Source: Flagellimonas oceanensis
Lineage (GTDB): Bacteria; Bacteroidota; Bacteroidia; Flavobacteriales; Flavobacteriaceae
Direction of reading: 5' to 3'
Length of the DNA: 64,000 bases
Assembly: GCF_003992595.1 (NCBI RefSeq)
Contig: NZ_RZNA01000047.1
Location: 1 to 64,000 of the forward strand
The notes beneath the pieces are model-generated. The model did no database searches. It was given only the letters and a program-made list of their open reading frames with translations, and was not told the origin of the DNA. The position numbers and the translations under genes were made by a program. Of the stretch, positions 10,024-20,738 are shown piece after piece; position 1 is the stretch's first letter; each line of letters begins with the position of its first letter.

Positions 10024-11481
10024 ATGATGATGAAAAGTTTAAATATAAAAATAGGGTTGATAACCTCTCTTATGGTGTTGTTCACTGCGTGTGAAACCAT
10101 AGATTATGAGGATACCAATGTAAACCCGAATGGACCGACGGCGGGGATAAGCTCGCAGTTATTGACCAATGCAATGATTTCTATGACCACCATTTTGGTG
10201 GATGAGACACCGATATTGTACATGCAACACATTACCCAAGGTCAGTATCCAGGTGCTTCCAGGTATAATATCTTGAATGATTCCTATGACAGCTGGTATA
10301 CGGGTCCACTAATGGATTTGAATCGAGTAATCGATTTGAACAGTGATCCAGAAACAGCGGAAGACGTCATAGCTTATGGTAGCAATGCCAACCAGATTGC
10401 CGTGGCAAGGATTGTCAGAGCATATTTTGTGCACTACATGACGGATAAATGGGGAGCTCTTCCTTGGTCAGAGGCATTTATGGGAATAGATAACCCACAG
10501 CCTGTATTTGATACACAAGAGTCGATCTATAATTTCCTGTTCACAGAAATTGATGAAGCGGTAGCTATGGTTGAAATGGGTGAGCCCGGACCAACAGGTG
10601 ACTACCTTTATGGCGGAGATATGGATACATGGATTACTTTTGCTGCTAACATGAAAATGGTAATGGCACTACGTTTGTCCGATGTAAGTCCAGGACTTGC
10701 GCAATCCATGTTCGAGGAAGCAGTAGCTACAGGTAGATTGATTACTGATAACAGTGACAACATCGAATATACCTACGGAACGGATGATGCTAGTGATAGC
10801 CCATGGATGGACAACTTTAGAACTCGTGAGGATTACATCCTTTCCAGAACAATGGTTGAATACTTAAGGGACAATCAAGATCCACGTTTGTTCGAATATG
10901 CCGAAGAAGCAAGGGATAGTGTGTCTCCAGTGACCAATTTCCCTGGTGATATCGATGCAGGTTACGTAGGGGCGCCTAATGGTCAAGTAAACGGTAACGT
11001 GCCAAGTTATTCCTTTATCAGAAGCGAGATTATTTATACTCCCGATTACCCTACGCCAATATTTACAGCTGCCCAAGTATATTTCTCTTTGGCTGAAGCT
11101 GCATCCTATGGTTGGAATGTAGGAGGAGGTACTGCTGCAAGCTTGTATGAAGATGGTATCGAAGCTTCCATGGAATACTGGGGCGTGGATGCTACTGGAA
11201 TTACAGATTACATAGCAGCGCATCCTTATACGGGCATAGATGAGATCGCTTACGAAAAGTGGGTGGCTTTATATCTAAACGGACCTGAAGCATGGGCCGA
11301 ATGGAGAAGATTGGATGCTCCTTATCTAGAGCCTTCTGCTTTTGCAAGTGACCCTAGAATCCCTGTTCGTATGGCTTATGATCCTTCGATAGCTGATAAC
11401 AATGAAGCCAATTATAATGCCATGGTTGGTTTCCAAGGACCGGATAACAATTACACCAAACTATGGTGGGACGTTAACTAA
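10024..11481 (+). CDS. SusD/RagB family nutrient-binding outer membrane lipoprotein
   Basis: Directly downstream of susC; lipobox VLFTAC; C-terminal WAEWRRLDAPYL typical of SusD-like proteins. Confidence 0.95.
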   Translation: MMMKSLNIKIGLITSLMVLFTACETIDYEDTNVNPNGPTAGISSQLLTNAMISMTTILVDETPILYMQHITQGQYPGASRYNILNDSYDSWYTGPLMDLNRVIDLNSDPETAEDVIAYGSNANQIAVARIVRAYFVHYMTDKWGALPWSEAFMGIDNPQPVFDTQESIYNFLFTEIDEAVAMVEMGEPGPTGDYLYGGDMDTWITFAANMKMVMALRLSDVSPGLAQSMFEEAVATGRLITDNSDNIEYTYGTDDASDSPWMDNFRTREDYILSRTMVEYLRDNQDPRLFEYAEEARDSVSPVTNFPGDIDAGYVGAPNGQVNGNVPSYSFIRSEIIYTPDYPTPIFTAAQVYFSLAEAASYGWNVGGGTAASLYEDGIEASMEYWGVDATGITDYIAAHPYTGIDEIAYEKWVALYLNGPEAWAEWRRLDAPYLEPSAFASDPRIPVRMAYDPSIADNNEANYNAMVGFQGPDNNYTKLWWDVN

Positions 11482-11503
11482 TCCGTGCCTAAAACAATAA
11501 CTG

Positions 11504-11535
11504 AAAAGGTCTACCATTTGGTAGGCCTTTTTTTT
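11504..11535 (+). terminator. Terminator after susCD operon
   Basis: AAGGTCTACC-ATTT-GGTAGGCCTT stem followed by T-run. Confidence 0.9.
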
Positions 11536-11562
11536 ATGTTGTGCGAATTAGGAATAAGCTAT

Positions 11563-12516
11563 TTATTTCAATTCGCTGTAAGGGACGAACAAAATGTTGT
11601 AAGCCTTTGCGTATACATAGGTGAACTGGGCTCCAAAAAACAAGATGAGACAAGAATAGGATACCCATAGCAACACTAAAACAATAGTACCTGCCGCTCC
11701 GTAGGTGGAACCGGGATTGGCCTCCCCAAAATACAGACCCAATAAAAACTTCCCGATCACGAACAGTACGGCGGTGATAAAGGCCCCGAACCAAACGGCC
11801 CTCCATTTGATTTTGGCATCGGGCAGAAATTTGAACATGAGTGCAAACATTACGGTAATGATGGCAATGGAAGAAAAGATATCTATCGTGTAGGCGAGAT
11901 AGACAGCGACTTCGGTAATCAAGCTTTTTAGATAGTCGTTCAGGGCGGCTATGGCTGCCGTTACCATAAAGCTGATCAACAACAAAAAACCGATGACCAA
12001 GATAAAGGCAAAGCTTTTGGCCCTTTCCGTAACCAGTTTCCAGAAATCAAAACCGGGCGAACCCTCAATACGCCATATTTCATTCAACGATATTTTTAGT
12101 TGATAAAATACCCCCGTAGCACCAAAAAGTAATGTGGCAATACCGATGATAGTTGAAATCAAGTTCTTATCAGTGCTTTGGGTGTCCTGTATAATGCTCT
12201 CGATGGTCTGGGCTGCATTTGGACCCAAGGCAATGGCAAATTCATTGGTCAACCTGCCCTGAACGATATCCACGCCCCAGATAGCCCCTACGGCATTAAT
12301 GATGATGACCAACAGTGCGGGCAGGGACAATACGGCATAATAGGCCACTACGGCACTCAGTCGCCAAGGTCTAGCTTTGCTCCATGCCGCGTAGGTGTCC
12401 AAAAGAAGGTATGGGAAATCCTTTAATTTGAAACGTTCAGAATATGTGTGACTTTCTTTCAAAAAAATGGAATTGATGATATATGATTTGGAATTTAATG
12501 GTTGTTCGAACTGCAA
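11563..12516 (-). CDS. YihY/BrkB family inner membrane protein
   Basis: ARPWRLSAVVAYYAVLSLPALLVIIINAVGAIWG and multiple TM segments. Confidence 0.9.
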   Translation of the reverse strand: MQFEQPLNSKSYIINSIFLKESHTYSERFKLKDFPYLLLDTYAAWSKARPWRLSAVVAYYAVLSLPALLVIIINAVGAIWGVDIVQGRLTNEFAIALGPNAAQTIESIIQDTQSTDKNLISTIIGIATLLFGATGVFYQLKISLNEIWRIEGSPGFDFWKLVTERAKSFAFILVIGFLLLISFMVTAAIAALNDYLKSLITEVAVYLAYTIDIFSSIAIITVMFALMFKFLPDAKIKWRAVWFGAFITAVLFVIGKFLLGLYFGEANPGSTYGAAGTIVLVLLWVSYSCLILFFGAQFTYVYAKAYNILFVPYSELK

Positions 12517-12695
12517 ATTGCTCGAAAAGCATTAAATGTTAACGGAAAAACGGTAAAATAAGAAGTCCATCCATGGTTAGAGTGAAATTAAATTATAACC
12601 ATTTGAAATACAGTTGAATAATAAAGAATAAGGTTTTGTCGTTATTACAGAAATAGAATTTATAAAAGCTTCCCCAGCATAATATAAACTATTGA

Positions 12696-13250
12696 TTGAA
12701 TCAAAACCTCAACCCTATGAAAATTCTAAAACTATCGAAATTTGTTTTTTTAATGTTTGGTCTGGCACTGCTTTGGGCGTGTAGTAATGGTGAGGATGGT
12801 GCGGCAGGCGCACAAGGCGAACAGGGAATACAAGGGGAGCCAGGGGAAGATGGCAACGCCAATGTCCAAAGTTTTTTGTTCGAGAATCAATCATTCTCCC
12901 CAGGCAATGTAGCCTTTGACATACCGGCTATCTCTCAAGATATTTTGGATTATGGAGTTGTATTGGGGTATTTGAAACAGCAGAATGCCACTCACTGGTA
13001 TAGTATGCCGTTTTATTATGATGGAGGAAGTCAACCTGCTGGCAGTGTTAGAATATACCGAATATCTCTTGGTTCTGTTGTAATTACCAACACGCTCACT
13101 ATAGGTGGTTATAACTTTAGATTTGTTGTAATCGAGGGGGTCAGTGGTGCGACCTCCAAAGCAATGAGCGTGGAGGAGGAATTAAAACAAGCAGGAGTGG
13201 ACATCTCGGACTTCTATCAGGTTGCCGAGTACTACGGGCTGGAGTATTAG
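12696..13250 (+). CDS. Lipoprotein with short collagen-like Gly-X-Y stretch
   Basis: LLWAC lipobox followed by SNGEDGAAGAQGEQGIQGEPGEDGN; start may be the internal ATG at 12717. Confidence 0.75.
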   Translation: MNQNLNPMKILKLSKFVFLMFGLALLWACSNGEDGAAGAQGEQGIQGEPGEDGNANVQSFLFENQSFSPGNVAFDIPAISQDILDYGVVLGYLKQQNATHWYSMPFYYDGGSQPAGSVRIYRISLGSVVITNTLTIGGYNFRFVVIEGVSGATSKAMSVEEELKQAGVDISDFYQVAEYYGLEY

Positions 13251-13266
13251 AAGATAAATCAGTAAT

Positions 13267-13302
13267 AAAAAACCCTATAAACAAAGGGTTTACAGGGTTT
13301 TT
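13267..13302. terminator. Bidirectional terminator between lipoprotein gene and tRNA pair
   Basis: AACCCTATAAAC-aaagg-GTTTACAGGGTT hairpin flanked by A-run and T-run. Confidence 0.75.
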
Positions 13303-13305
13303 CTG

Positions 13306-13391
13306 TACTCGAGGCGGGACTTGAACCCGCACGGGCAATAATGCCCACAGGATTTTAAGTCCGGCGTGTCTACCAATTCCACCACTCGAGC
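13306..13391 (-). tRNA. tRNA-Leu (anticodon TAA)
   Basis: Reverse complement GCTCGAGTGGTGGAATTGGTAGACACGCCGGACTTAAAATCC...GCGGGTTCAAGTCCCGCCTCGAGTA; 86 nt with long variable arm. Confidence 0.95.
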
Positions 13392-13447
13392 AGGACTTGT
13401 ATCTAAAAAAAAACTCCACCCGTGGTGACTGAGCGGAGTCGAAGTCG

Positions 13448-13520
13448 AGCGAAAAACGGGATTCGAACCCGCGACCTCCACCTTGGCAAGGTGATGCTCT
13501 ACCAGCTGAGCTATTTTCGC
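13448..13520 (-). tRNA. tRNA-Gly (anticodon GCC)
   Basis: Reverse complement GCGAAAATAGCTCAGCTGGTAGAGCATCACCTTGCCAAGGTGGAGGTCGCGGGTTCGAATCCCGTTTTTCGCT; 73 nt cloverleaf. Confidence 0.95.
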
Positions 13521-13596
13521 ATTTTAAATGAACTCTGCACTTTTCCCAAGCGCGGATGCAAATTTATAATATTTCTATTAAAATAAAAGAATTTTT

Positions 13597-16218
13597 TTAG
13601 GAAGATGCCTTTTTCTTTTTACCCAACAATCGCTTGATCTCGTTTAATTTCATCAAAGCCTCCACAGGTGTCAGTGTATCAATGTCCAAGTGCAAAATCT
13701 CTTCCTTGATTTCTTCCAATAACGGGTCGTCGAGGTTGAAAAAACTCAACTGCATCTCATCTTGGGAAGCTTGTAACTTGTCGCTTACCTCTTCGCTGGA
13801 ATGCGATTTTTCTAGTTTTTTCAAGATTTTGTTCGCTTTTTGAATCACTTGTTGGGGCATTCCCGCCATTTTTGCCACATGGATTCCAAAACTGTGTTCA
13901 CTGCCACCGGGAACCAATTTCCGAAGGAAAAGCACATTGTCTTCCAGCTCCTTTACCGAAACATTGTAGTTTTTGATCCGCGAAAACGTATTGGTCATAT
14001 CGTTGAGTTCGTGGTAGTGCGTAGCGAACAAGGTCTTTGCCTTCGCTGGGTGTTCGTGAAGGTATTCCGAAATGGCCCAGGCAATGGAGATTCCATCATA
14101 CGTGCTGGTACCACGGCCAATTTCATCCAACAGGACCAAACTGCGTTCCGAAAGGTTGTTCAAAATGGAAGCGGTCTCGTTCATTTCTACCATAAAGGTC
14201 GATTCGCCCATGGAAATATTATCACTTGCACCCACACGAGTGAAAATTTTGTCCACAACACCCAACTGGGCCTCCGTTGCTGGGACAAAACTTCCCATCT
14301 GCGCCAACAATACAATAAGCGCAGTCTGTCTCAACAAGGCCGACTTACCACTCATATTGGGTCCCGTGATCATAATAATCTGTTGTTCCTCTCGGTTCAG
14401 CAGTACATCGTTGGTCACATAAGCATCGCCAATAGGTAATTGCTTTTCAATAACCGGATGTCTCCCTTCTTTAATATCGATGGTAGTGGAATCGTTTATT
14501 GTTGGCTCCACATAATTGTTCTCCTTGGCCAATTGTGCAAATCCACAAAGGCAATCCAATTGTGCGATCAGGTGTGCATTGAGCTGTACGGGTGCGATGT
14601 ATTCCTGCATCCAGACGAGCAACTGCTCAAAAAGTTGTTGTTCCAGTTGATAGATCCGTTCCTCTGCACCCAGAATCTTGGATTCGTATTCCTTCAATTC
14701 CTCTGTGATGTATCGCTCTGCATTCACCAAGGTCTGTTTGCGTATCCAACTTTCGGGAACCTTGTCCTTGTGCGTATTTCGAACTTCAATATAGTATCCA
14801 AATACATTGTTCGAAGCGATTTTTAGCGAGGTAATACCCGTTTCCTTTGTTTCACGTTCCAGCATCTTGTCCAGATAGTCCTTGCTGGAAAAAGCGAGGC
14901 CGCGTAATTCATCCAATTCTTCGGAATAGCCCTCGGCAATGGTGTTGCCTTTGGCAATGTTCACGGGCGCTTCCTCATTGAGCACTTCTTTTATCTTGGA
15001 GCGGAGCGCATCACAATCGTTCAAACGCTCTCCAATGTTTTTGAGGGAATCGTTGGTGCTGTTTTGGGCCGATTGTTTGATGGGGACAATCGCCTCCAGC
15101 GAATTTTTAAGTTGAACCACCTCTTTTGGGTTGATTTTACCCGTGGCCAATTTGGATATCAATCGTTCCAAATCCCCCATTTGTTTGATGTGTCCCTGAA
15201 TCTTGTTCAGTTGTTCATCCTCATCTTTTAAATAGGAGACCACCTGATGCCTCTGTTGGATTTTCTCCACATTTTTCAAAGGAAGGGCCAACCATCTTTT
15301 CAATAACCGACCACCCATGGGCGATATGGTCTTATCGATAATGTCCAATAAGGTCACCGCGTTCTGGTGCGAAGAATGGTAAAGCTCAAGATTCCTGATG
15401 GTAAAGCGGTCCATCCAAACATATTCCTCTTCGGCAATACGCTGTATTTTGTTGATGTGCTGTAAACGGATATGCTGAGTCTCGGACAGATAGTGCAGCA
15501 CCGCGCCCGAAGCGATGATGCCGTGGTTGAGATGGTCTATGCCAAATCCTTTCAGGGTTTTTGTCCCAAAATGATTGTTCAAGCTCTCTTGGGCATAATC
15601 CTCTTGAAAAATCCAATCTTCCAAAAAGAAACTGTGGAACTGGTTGCCAAAACACGCCACAAAATCCTTTTTATGGCTTTTGGAGACCAGCACTTCGTTT
15701 GGAGAGAAATTCTGGAGCAGTTTGTCCACTTGTTCCGAGGAGCCTTCAGAGGTCAAGTATTCCCCAGTGGAAATATCCAAAAAAGCAACCCCCAATTTAT
15801 TGCGCCCAAAATGTACGGCACATAAAAAGTTGTTGCTCTTGGCGGAAAGAATGTCATCGTTCAGGGCAACACCTGGCGTGACCAACTCTGTTACCCCACG
15901 CTTTACAATGCTTTTTGTCTGTTTAGGGTCTTCCAGCTGGTCGCAAATGGCCACCCGTTGCCCTGCTTTTACCAATTTGGGCAAATAGGTGTTCAACGAA
16001 TGGTGTGGAAACCCGGCCAATTCGGTCTTATCGCCCCCATTGTTTCTGTGGGTAAGGATAATGCCCAAAATTTTGGCGGCCTTTACCGCATCTTCTCCAA
16101 AGGTCTCGTAAAAGTCCCCTACGCGGAAGAGTAACAATGCATCAGGGTGTTTTACCTTAATGGCATTGTACTGTTGCATCAACGGGGTTACTTTCTTATT
16201 CTTTTTCTTGGCTGCCAA
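13597..16218 (-). CDS. mutS: DNA mismatch repair protein MutS
   Basis: [30 protein letters not shown]; Walker [34 protein letters not shown]. Confidence 0.98.
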   Translation of the reverse strand: MAAKKKNKKVTPLMQQYNAIKVKHPDALLLFRVGDFYETFGEDAVKAAKILGIILTHRNNGGDKTELAGFPHHSLNTYLPKLVKAGQRVAICDQLEDPKQTKSIVKRGVTELVTPGVALNDDILSAKSNNFLCAVHFGRNKLGVAFLDISTGEYLTSEGSSEQVDKLLQNFSPNEVLVSKSHKKDFVACFGNQFHSFFLEDWIFQEDYAQESLNNHFGTKTLKGFGIDHLNHGIIASGAVLHYLSETQHIRLQHINKIQRIAEEEYVWMDRFTIRNLELYHSSHQNAVTLLDIIDKTISPMGGRLLKRWLALPLKNVEKIQQRHQVVSYLKDEDEQLNKIQGHIKQMGDLERLISKLATGKINPKEVVQLKNSLEAIVPIKQSAQNSTNDSLKNIGERLNDCDALRSKIKEVLNEEAPVNIAKGNTIAEGYSEELDELRGLAFSSKDYLDKMLERETKETGITSLKIASNNVFGYYIEVRNTHKDKVPESWIRKQTLVNAERYITEELKEYESKILGAEERIYQLEQQLFEQLLVWMQEYIAPVQLNAHLIAQLDCLCGFAQLAKENNYVEPTINDSTTIDIKEGRHPVIEKQLPIGDAYVTNDVLLNREEQQIIMITGPNMSGKSALLRQTALIVLLAQMGSFVPATEAQLGVVDKIFTRVGASDNISMGESTFMVEMNETASILNNLSERSLVLLDEIGRGTSTYDGISIAWAISEYLHEHPAKAKTLFATHYHELNDMTNTFSRIKNYNVSVKELEDNVLFLRKLVPGGSEHSFGIHVAKMAGMPQQVIQKANKILKKLEKSHSSEEVSDKLQASQDEMQLSFFNLDDPLLEEIKEEILHLDIDTLTPVEALMKLNEIKRLLGKKKKASS

Positions 16219-16326
16219 AGCGATTTAATTCTGTTACTTTTGCCCAAAATTGGGATGAAAACGAATATATTGTTTTCATCAGCCATCAGAAATTTTTGTT
16301 GATATTTTTACCCCAATGTTTAAAAA

Positions 16327-16866
16327 ATGAGTCGAAAACTGGAAAATAGCGAGTTGGACCGATTGGATGTGACAGGTTTTAAAGAGGCCGAAAAATCGCC
16401 GATCATCATCATTTTGGACAATGTTCGCAGTTTGAACAACATAGGTTCTGTATTCCGCACGGCCGATGCTTTTCTGGTTCAGAAAATCTACCTCTGTGGC
16501 ATCACGGCCACCCCACCCCACAAGGATATCCGTAAAACGGCGTTGGGTGCTACCGAAAGTGTGGAATGGGGATATCGCAAGGATACCTTGGAATTGGTCA
16601 ATGAATTAAAGGCTGATGGTGTGCACATAGTCTCTGTGGAACAAGCTGAAAACGCTGTTATGTTGAATGACTATCAAGTGAACCCTGAAAAAACTACCGC
16701 CCTGATCTTCGGAAACGAGGTTAAAGGGGTTTCGCAGGAAGTGGTCTCTGCCAGCCATACGGTTTTGGAGATTCCCCAGTTCGGTACCAAGCATTCCTTG
16801 AACATCTCGGTAAGTACAGGAGTAGTGGTGTGGGATATTTGGTCCAAACAAAATGCCCAAAAATAA
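16327..16866 (+). CDS. TrmH/SpoU family RNA methyltransferase
   Basis: DNVRSLNNIGSVFRTADAF; ALIFGNEVKGVS; LNISVSTGVVVWD. Confidence 0.93.
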   Translation: MSRKLENSELDRLDVTGFKEAEKSPIIIILDNVRSLNNIGSVFRTADAFLVQKIYLCGITATPPHKDIRKTALGATESVEWGYRKDTLELVNELKADGVHIVSVEQAENAVMLNDYQVNPEKTTALIFGNEVKGVSQEVVSASHTVLEIPQFGTKHSLNISVSTGVVVWDIWSKQNAQK

Positions 16867-16869
16867 AGA

Positions 16870-16888
16870 GGCCCTGAAAAACAGGGCC
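16870..16888. terminator. Hairpin after RNA methyltransferase gene
   Basis: GGCCCTG-aaaaa-CAGGGCC directly after the stop; no clear T-tract. Confidence 0.5.
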
Positions 16889-16980
16889 CTATGTAAAGTC
16901 TGAGTTAGTTAGTTTCTCGTATTGAGGCTGCTAATAAAATAAAACCATTCGTTATATCCAAACATTTTCCAAAAATTCTC

Positions 16981-18123
16981 TTAAATGTTTGATAAAAGTA
17001 TATGGTCTTCCAGCTTTTCCAAAATGAATTCATAATCCTTTGGATTCTGCACAAAATCCAGCTCTCCCACATCCAAAATGATACTGTTTTGATTGGGATT
17101 CCCCTTGATGAAATCCAAATACCCTCGATTGATTTTCTCCAAATACAAAGGGTCGATGTTCTGTTCATAATCACGCCCCCTTTTTTTGATGTTTTCCAGT
17201 AACCGTTCGGTATTTTGATACAAATAAAGGTAGATTTCGGGTTTTCTTACCTCTTTGTACATAAAATTAAAGACCTTTCGGTATAGATTGTACTCCTCTT
17301 TCTGTAAGGTCACTTTTGCAAAAATCAACGATTTGAAGATATCGTAATCACTTACCATAAAGTTCTTGAATAGGTCAAACTGTGAGGTGTCGTCCATGAA
17401 CTGTTGGTACCTGTCGGCCAAAAAGGACATCTCCAAAGGGAATGCATAACGGGCCTGATCCTCATAGAACTTGGGGAGGAACGGATTGTCCGCAAAGCGT
17501 TCCAGCACCAATTTGGCATTAAAGTCGTCTGAGATCATTTTGGAAAGCGTTGTTTTTCCAGCGCCGATATTTCCCTCGATGGCAATGAGCTGTAATTGGG
17601 AAAACAATCCAGACCTATCCTTAAAGAGTTTGTGCTTGGTCTTGGTCAACTTGTTCTTGTCCCTACATTCCTGCAGTAGGTTGCGGGTATCCTTGAACAG
17701 TACAGGGTGATAAAACTGTGGAGCAATATCGCTCAGTGGTTTAAGAACAAAATTGCGGTGCTGCATCTGCGGATGGGGAACCACTAAAGCATCATTGCTG
17801 ATGGCCTCCGACCCGTAATAAACAATATCAATGTCCAAGGTTCTGGAACTATGGCCCGATGCCAAACGAACCCTACCGAAATCCTGCTCGATCTGCAAAA
17901 GGGTGCCCAATAATTCCTTCGGGTCAAGTGGGGTAAGCAGTGAGAGGACGATATTGTAGAAATCATCCCCTTCAAAACCAACGGCAGGGTTTTCATATAC
18001 CGAAGAAATATCCAGTATTTTCCCAGCCTTTTCCCGAATGCGGAATATGGCTTTTTGGAGGTTCGCAAGGCGATTTCCCAAATTGCTGCCCAGTGAAAGA
18101 TATACCTTTTGTTTTCTGACCAT
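16981..18123 (-). CDS. folK: Fusion: HPPK (FolK) N-terminal domain and deoxynucleoside kinase C-terminal domain
   Basis: N-term YLSLGSNLGNRLANLQKAI and DIDIVYYG plus VVPHPQMQHRNFVLKPL (HPPK); C-term LIAIEGNIGAGKTTLSKMI ... KKRGRDYEQNI (dNK). Confidence 0.95.
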   Translation of the reverse strand: MVRKQKVYLSLGSNLGNRLANLQKAIFRIREKAGKILDISSVYENPAVGFEGDDFYNIVLSLLTPLDPKELLGTLLQIEQDFGRVRLASGHSSRTLDIDIVYYGSEAISNDALVVPHPQMQHRNFVLKPLSDIAPQFYHPVLFKDTRNLLQECRDKNKLTKTKHKLFKDRSGLFSQLQLIAIEGNIGAGKTTLSKMISDDFNAKLVLERFADNPFLPKFYEDQARYAFPLEMSFLADRYQQFMDDTSQFDLFKNFMVSDYDIFKSLIFAKVTLQKEEYNLYRKVFNFMYKEVRKPEIYLYLYQNTERLLENIKKRGRDYEQNIDPLYLEKINRGYLDFIKGNPNQNSIILDVGELDFVQNPKDYEFILEKLEDHILLSNI

Positions 18124-18192
18124 AATCGAAGAAACAAAGTAAACAAAACAATACTACAATGGTTATATTTGAAGCGTATTAAATTTTATTGA

Positions 18193-19953
18193 ATGAAGTT
18201 TTTAAGAAACCTATTGGCCTCGATTTTGGGGAGCTTGGTGGCATTTATGATCATTGTTGGCATGTTCTTCATTTTTATGGCCCTTGTGGGAAACGTGGAT
18301 GATGGTGTCGTTGTAAAAAAGAACTCTGTACTGGAAATCAGTTTTACATCCCCGGTTTTGGATTATACGGGTAAAGATGAAACCGATCCGTTTGCTGCAT
18401 TCGGAAGTGAGGAACTCGGTCTGGATGAGATCTTACATGCCATCGAAGTGGCCAAAAACGATAACAATATCGAGGGAATCAGTATTGCCACGGGATATTT
18501 GATGGCAGGCGTGGCCCAAACCCGTGAGATACGAAAAGCATTGATCGATTTTAAAACGAGCGGAAAATTTGTGATGGCCCATGCCGATGTCTACACCCAA
18601 CGTGATTATTATCTGGCAAGTGCAGCCGATGAGGTTTACATTAACCCTGTTGGGGTATTGGATTTTAAGGGATTGGCCACTGAAGTGCTCTTTTATAAGG
18701 GGCTTCAGGAAAAGTCTGGAATCAAAATGGAGGTCATTCGCCATGGGAAGTACAAAAGTGCCGTAGAGCCATTTCTGTCCGACACCATGAGCGATGAAAA
18801 TCGCACCCAGATCAAGGAATTGATCACCTCTATTTGGAGTGTTATCTTGGATGATATTTCGGAGTCCAGAAATATAACCCCACAAAATTTGAACATCATC
18901 GCGGATACCCTTGGAGGAAGAACTCCTGATTATGCCGTTGCATCCGGCCTTTTGGATGGAGCTTTGCATTACGATCAATATGAAGGTTTGCTCAAGGATA
19001 GAATTGGTGTTTCTCAGGATGAGGAGCTGGACTATGTGGGACTTAGGGATTATATACAAAAAGCCAATAAAGAACGTATCAGAACAGGCTCCGATAAAAT
19101 CGCGGTCATCTATGCACAGGGAGAAATTCTGGGTGGTGAAGGCGGAAAGGATTATATCGGGCAAGGCCTTATTCTAGACGCTCTGCACAAAGCTGTTGAC
19201 AACGAAAGTATAAAGGCCATTGTGCTTCGGGTGGACTCCCCAGGGGGCAGTGCCTTGGTCTCGGATATTATCTGGAGGGAAATGCAATTGGCCAAAAAAG
19301 AAAAGCCGTTGGTGGTTTCCTTCGGAAATGTTGCTGCATCGGGCGGTTACTATATTGGGGTAGGGGGCGATAGGATTTTTGCTGAACCAACTACGATCAC
19401 GGGTTCCATCGGTGTGTTCGGAACCATTCCCAACGTGCACCAATTGGCCGAAAACATGGGTGTTAATGCAGAACAGGTCGGTACCAACAAAAATTCCGTG
19501 GATTATTCTTTTTTTGAGCCGATGAACGACACTTTCCGCAATGTAATGCAAGAAAGTATCGAAGAGACCTACCAGACCTTTTTGAACCGAGTGTCCCAAG
19601 GAAGGAACATGCCCGTGGAACGTGTAAACCAAATAGCCCAGGGTAGGGTGTGGAGCGGTGTGGACGCACAAGCCCTTGGTCTGGTGGACGAACTGGGGAA
19701 TTTGGACGACGCCATAGCGGCCGCAGCCGATATGGCCGGTTTGGAATCGTATGGAGTCCGTAAATACCCCAAGTACAAATCCGATTTTGAGCGTTTAATG
19801 GAAGACTTTGGGTCGGTAAAGACCAAAATAGGGGAATCCATCATTCAAGAGGAAATAGGCACGGAAGCCTATGAGATTTTGAAGGAATTCAAACAATTTA
19901 CCAAACAAGAAGGAGTTCAGGCCAAAATGCCTTTCAGTTTGAAAATAAAATAG
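18193..19953 (+). CDS. sppA: Signal peptide peptidase SppA (67K type)
   Basis: IKAIVLRVDSPGGSALVSDIIWREM; VVSFGNVAASGGYYIG; tandem S49 domains. Confidence 0.95.
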   Translation: MKFLRNLLASILGSLVAFMIIVGMFFIFMALVGNVDDGVVVKKNSVLEISFTSPVLDYTGKDETDPFAAFGSEELGLDEILHAIEVAKNDNNIEGISIATGYLMAGVAQTREIRKALIDFKTSGKFVMAHADVYTQRDYYLASAADEVYINPVGVLDFKGLATEVLFYKGLQEKSGIKMEVIRHGKYKSAVEPFLSDTMSDENRTQIKELITSIWSVILDDISESRNITPQNLNIIADTLGGRTPDYAVASGLLDGALHYDQYEGLLKDRIGVSQDEELDYVGLRDYIQKANKERIRTGSDKIAVIYAQGEILGGEGGKDYIGQGLILDALHKAVDNESIKAIVLRVDSPGGSALVSDIIWREMQLAKKEKPLVVSFGNVAASGGYYIGVGGDRIFAEPTTITGSIGVFGTIPNVHQLAENMGVNAEQVGTNKNSVDYSFFEPMNDTFRNVMQESIEETYQTFLNRVSQGRNMPVERVNQIAQGRVWSGVDAQALGLVDELGNLDDAIAAAADMAGLESYGVRKYPKYKSDFERLMEDFGSVKTKIGESIIQEEIGTEAYEILKEFKQFTKQEGVQAKMPFSLKIK

Positions 19954-19994
19954 GACAGTTGCCAATGGTTCCCAGAGGAATTTTTTAATACCAT

Positions 19995-20702
19995 ATGACG
20001 CAAAAGGACAAGAAGTTAGCATTTTCCATTTACCTGTATCTAGGGGCATTGTTCATTACCTCCTTGGTGGTGTCCAATCTTATCTTCCAAAAGTTTTTCT
20101 CTTGGAGTCCCTTTGGGGATGTTTCCGTGTTTGGAGCTCCGCTTTTTGAACTTTCAGTGGGTATTTTGCCCTATCCCATCACGTTTTTGATTACTGACCT
20201 GGTCTCAGAGGTTTATGGTCAGAAAAAAGCGAACCAAGTGGTTACCGCTGGAATTTTCGCCTCATTTTTTTCGATGGGCATCATTTTGCTGGCCAATTAT
20301 TCCTCCGCCATACCAACTTCGCCTGTGGATGACGCTACTTTTACGACCGTATTTGGATTGTCCCCTCTAGGGGTTTTGGCCTCGATGCTGGCCTATTTGG
20401 GTGCTCAGTACATTGATATTACCATTTATCATTTCTGGAAACGGATTACCAATGGTAGAATGCTGTGGCTCAGAAACAACTTTTCAACTTTTTCCTCTCA
20501 GTTCATTGACACCTTTACCGTGGTGGGGCTCCTGTGCATTTTTGGGGTGCTTCCATGGGATAAATTCTACGGATTGTTGATCAGTGGTGTTATTTTTAAA
20601 ATAATGATTGCCCTGCTCGACACCCCATTGCTCTATCTTTTCGTAAATCTCATGCGAAAAAGATTTAACTTAAAAATAGGGGAAGAAATTTCTTTGGATT
20701 GA
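19995..20702 (+). CDS. Queuosine precursor transporter (YhhQ family)
   Basis: VVSNLIFQKFF...TFLITDLVSEVYGQKKANQVV; multi-TM. Confidence 0.92.
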   Translation: MTQKDKKLAFSIYLYLGALFITSLVVSNLIFQKFFSWSPFGDVSVFGAPLFELSVGILPYPITFLITDLVSEVYGQKKANQVVTAGIFASFFSMGIILLANYSSAIPTSPVDDATFTTVFGLSPLGVLASMLAYLGAQYIDITIYHFWKRITNGRMLWLRNNFSTFSSQFIDTFTVVGLLCIFGVLPWDKFYGLLISGVIFKIMIALLDTPLLYLFVNLMRKRFNLKIGEEISLD

Positions 20703-20738
20703 TAACTTCTCCTTTAATTTGTTGTAAAACACCCAAGT

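Noticed and set aside
13840-14439. 199-aa plus-strand ORF inside mutS
   Set aside because: Antisense shadow ORF; mutS motifs are unambiguous
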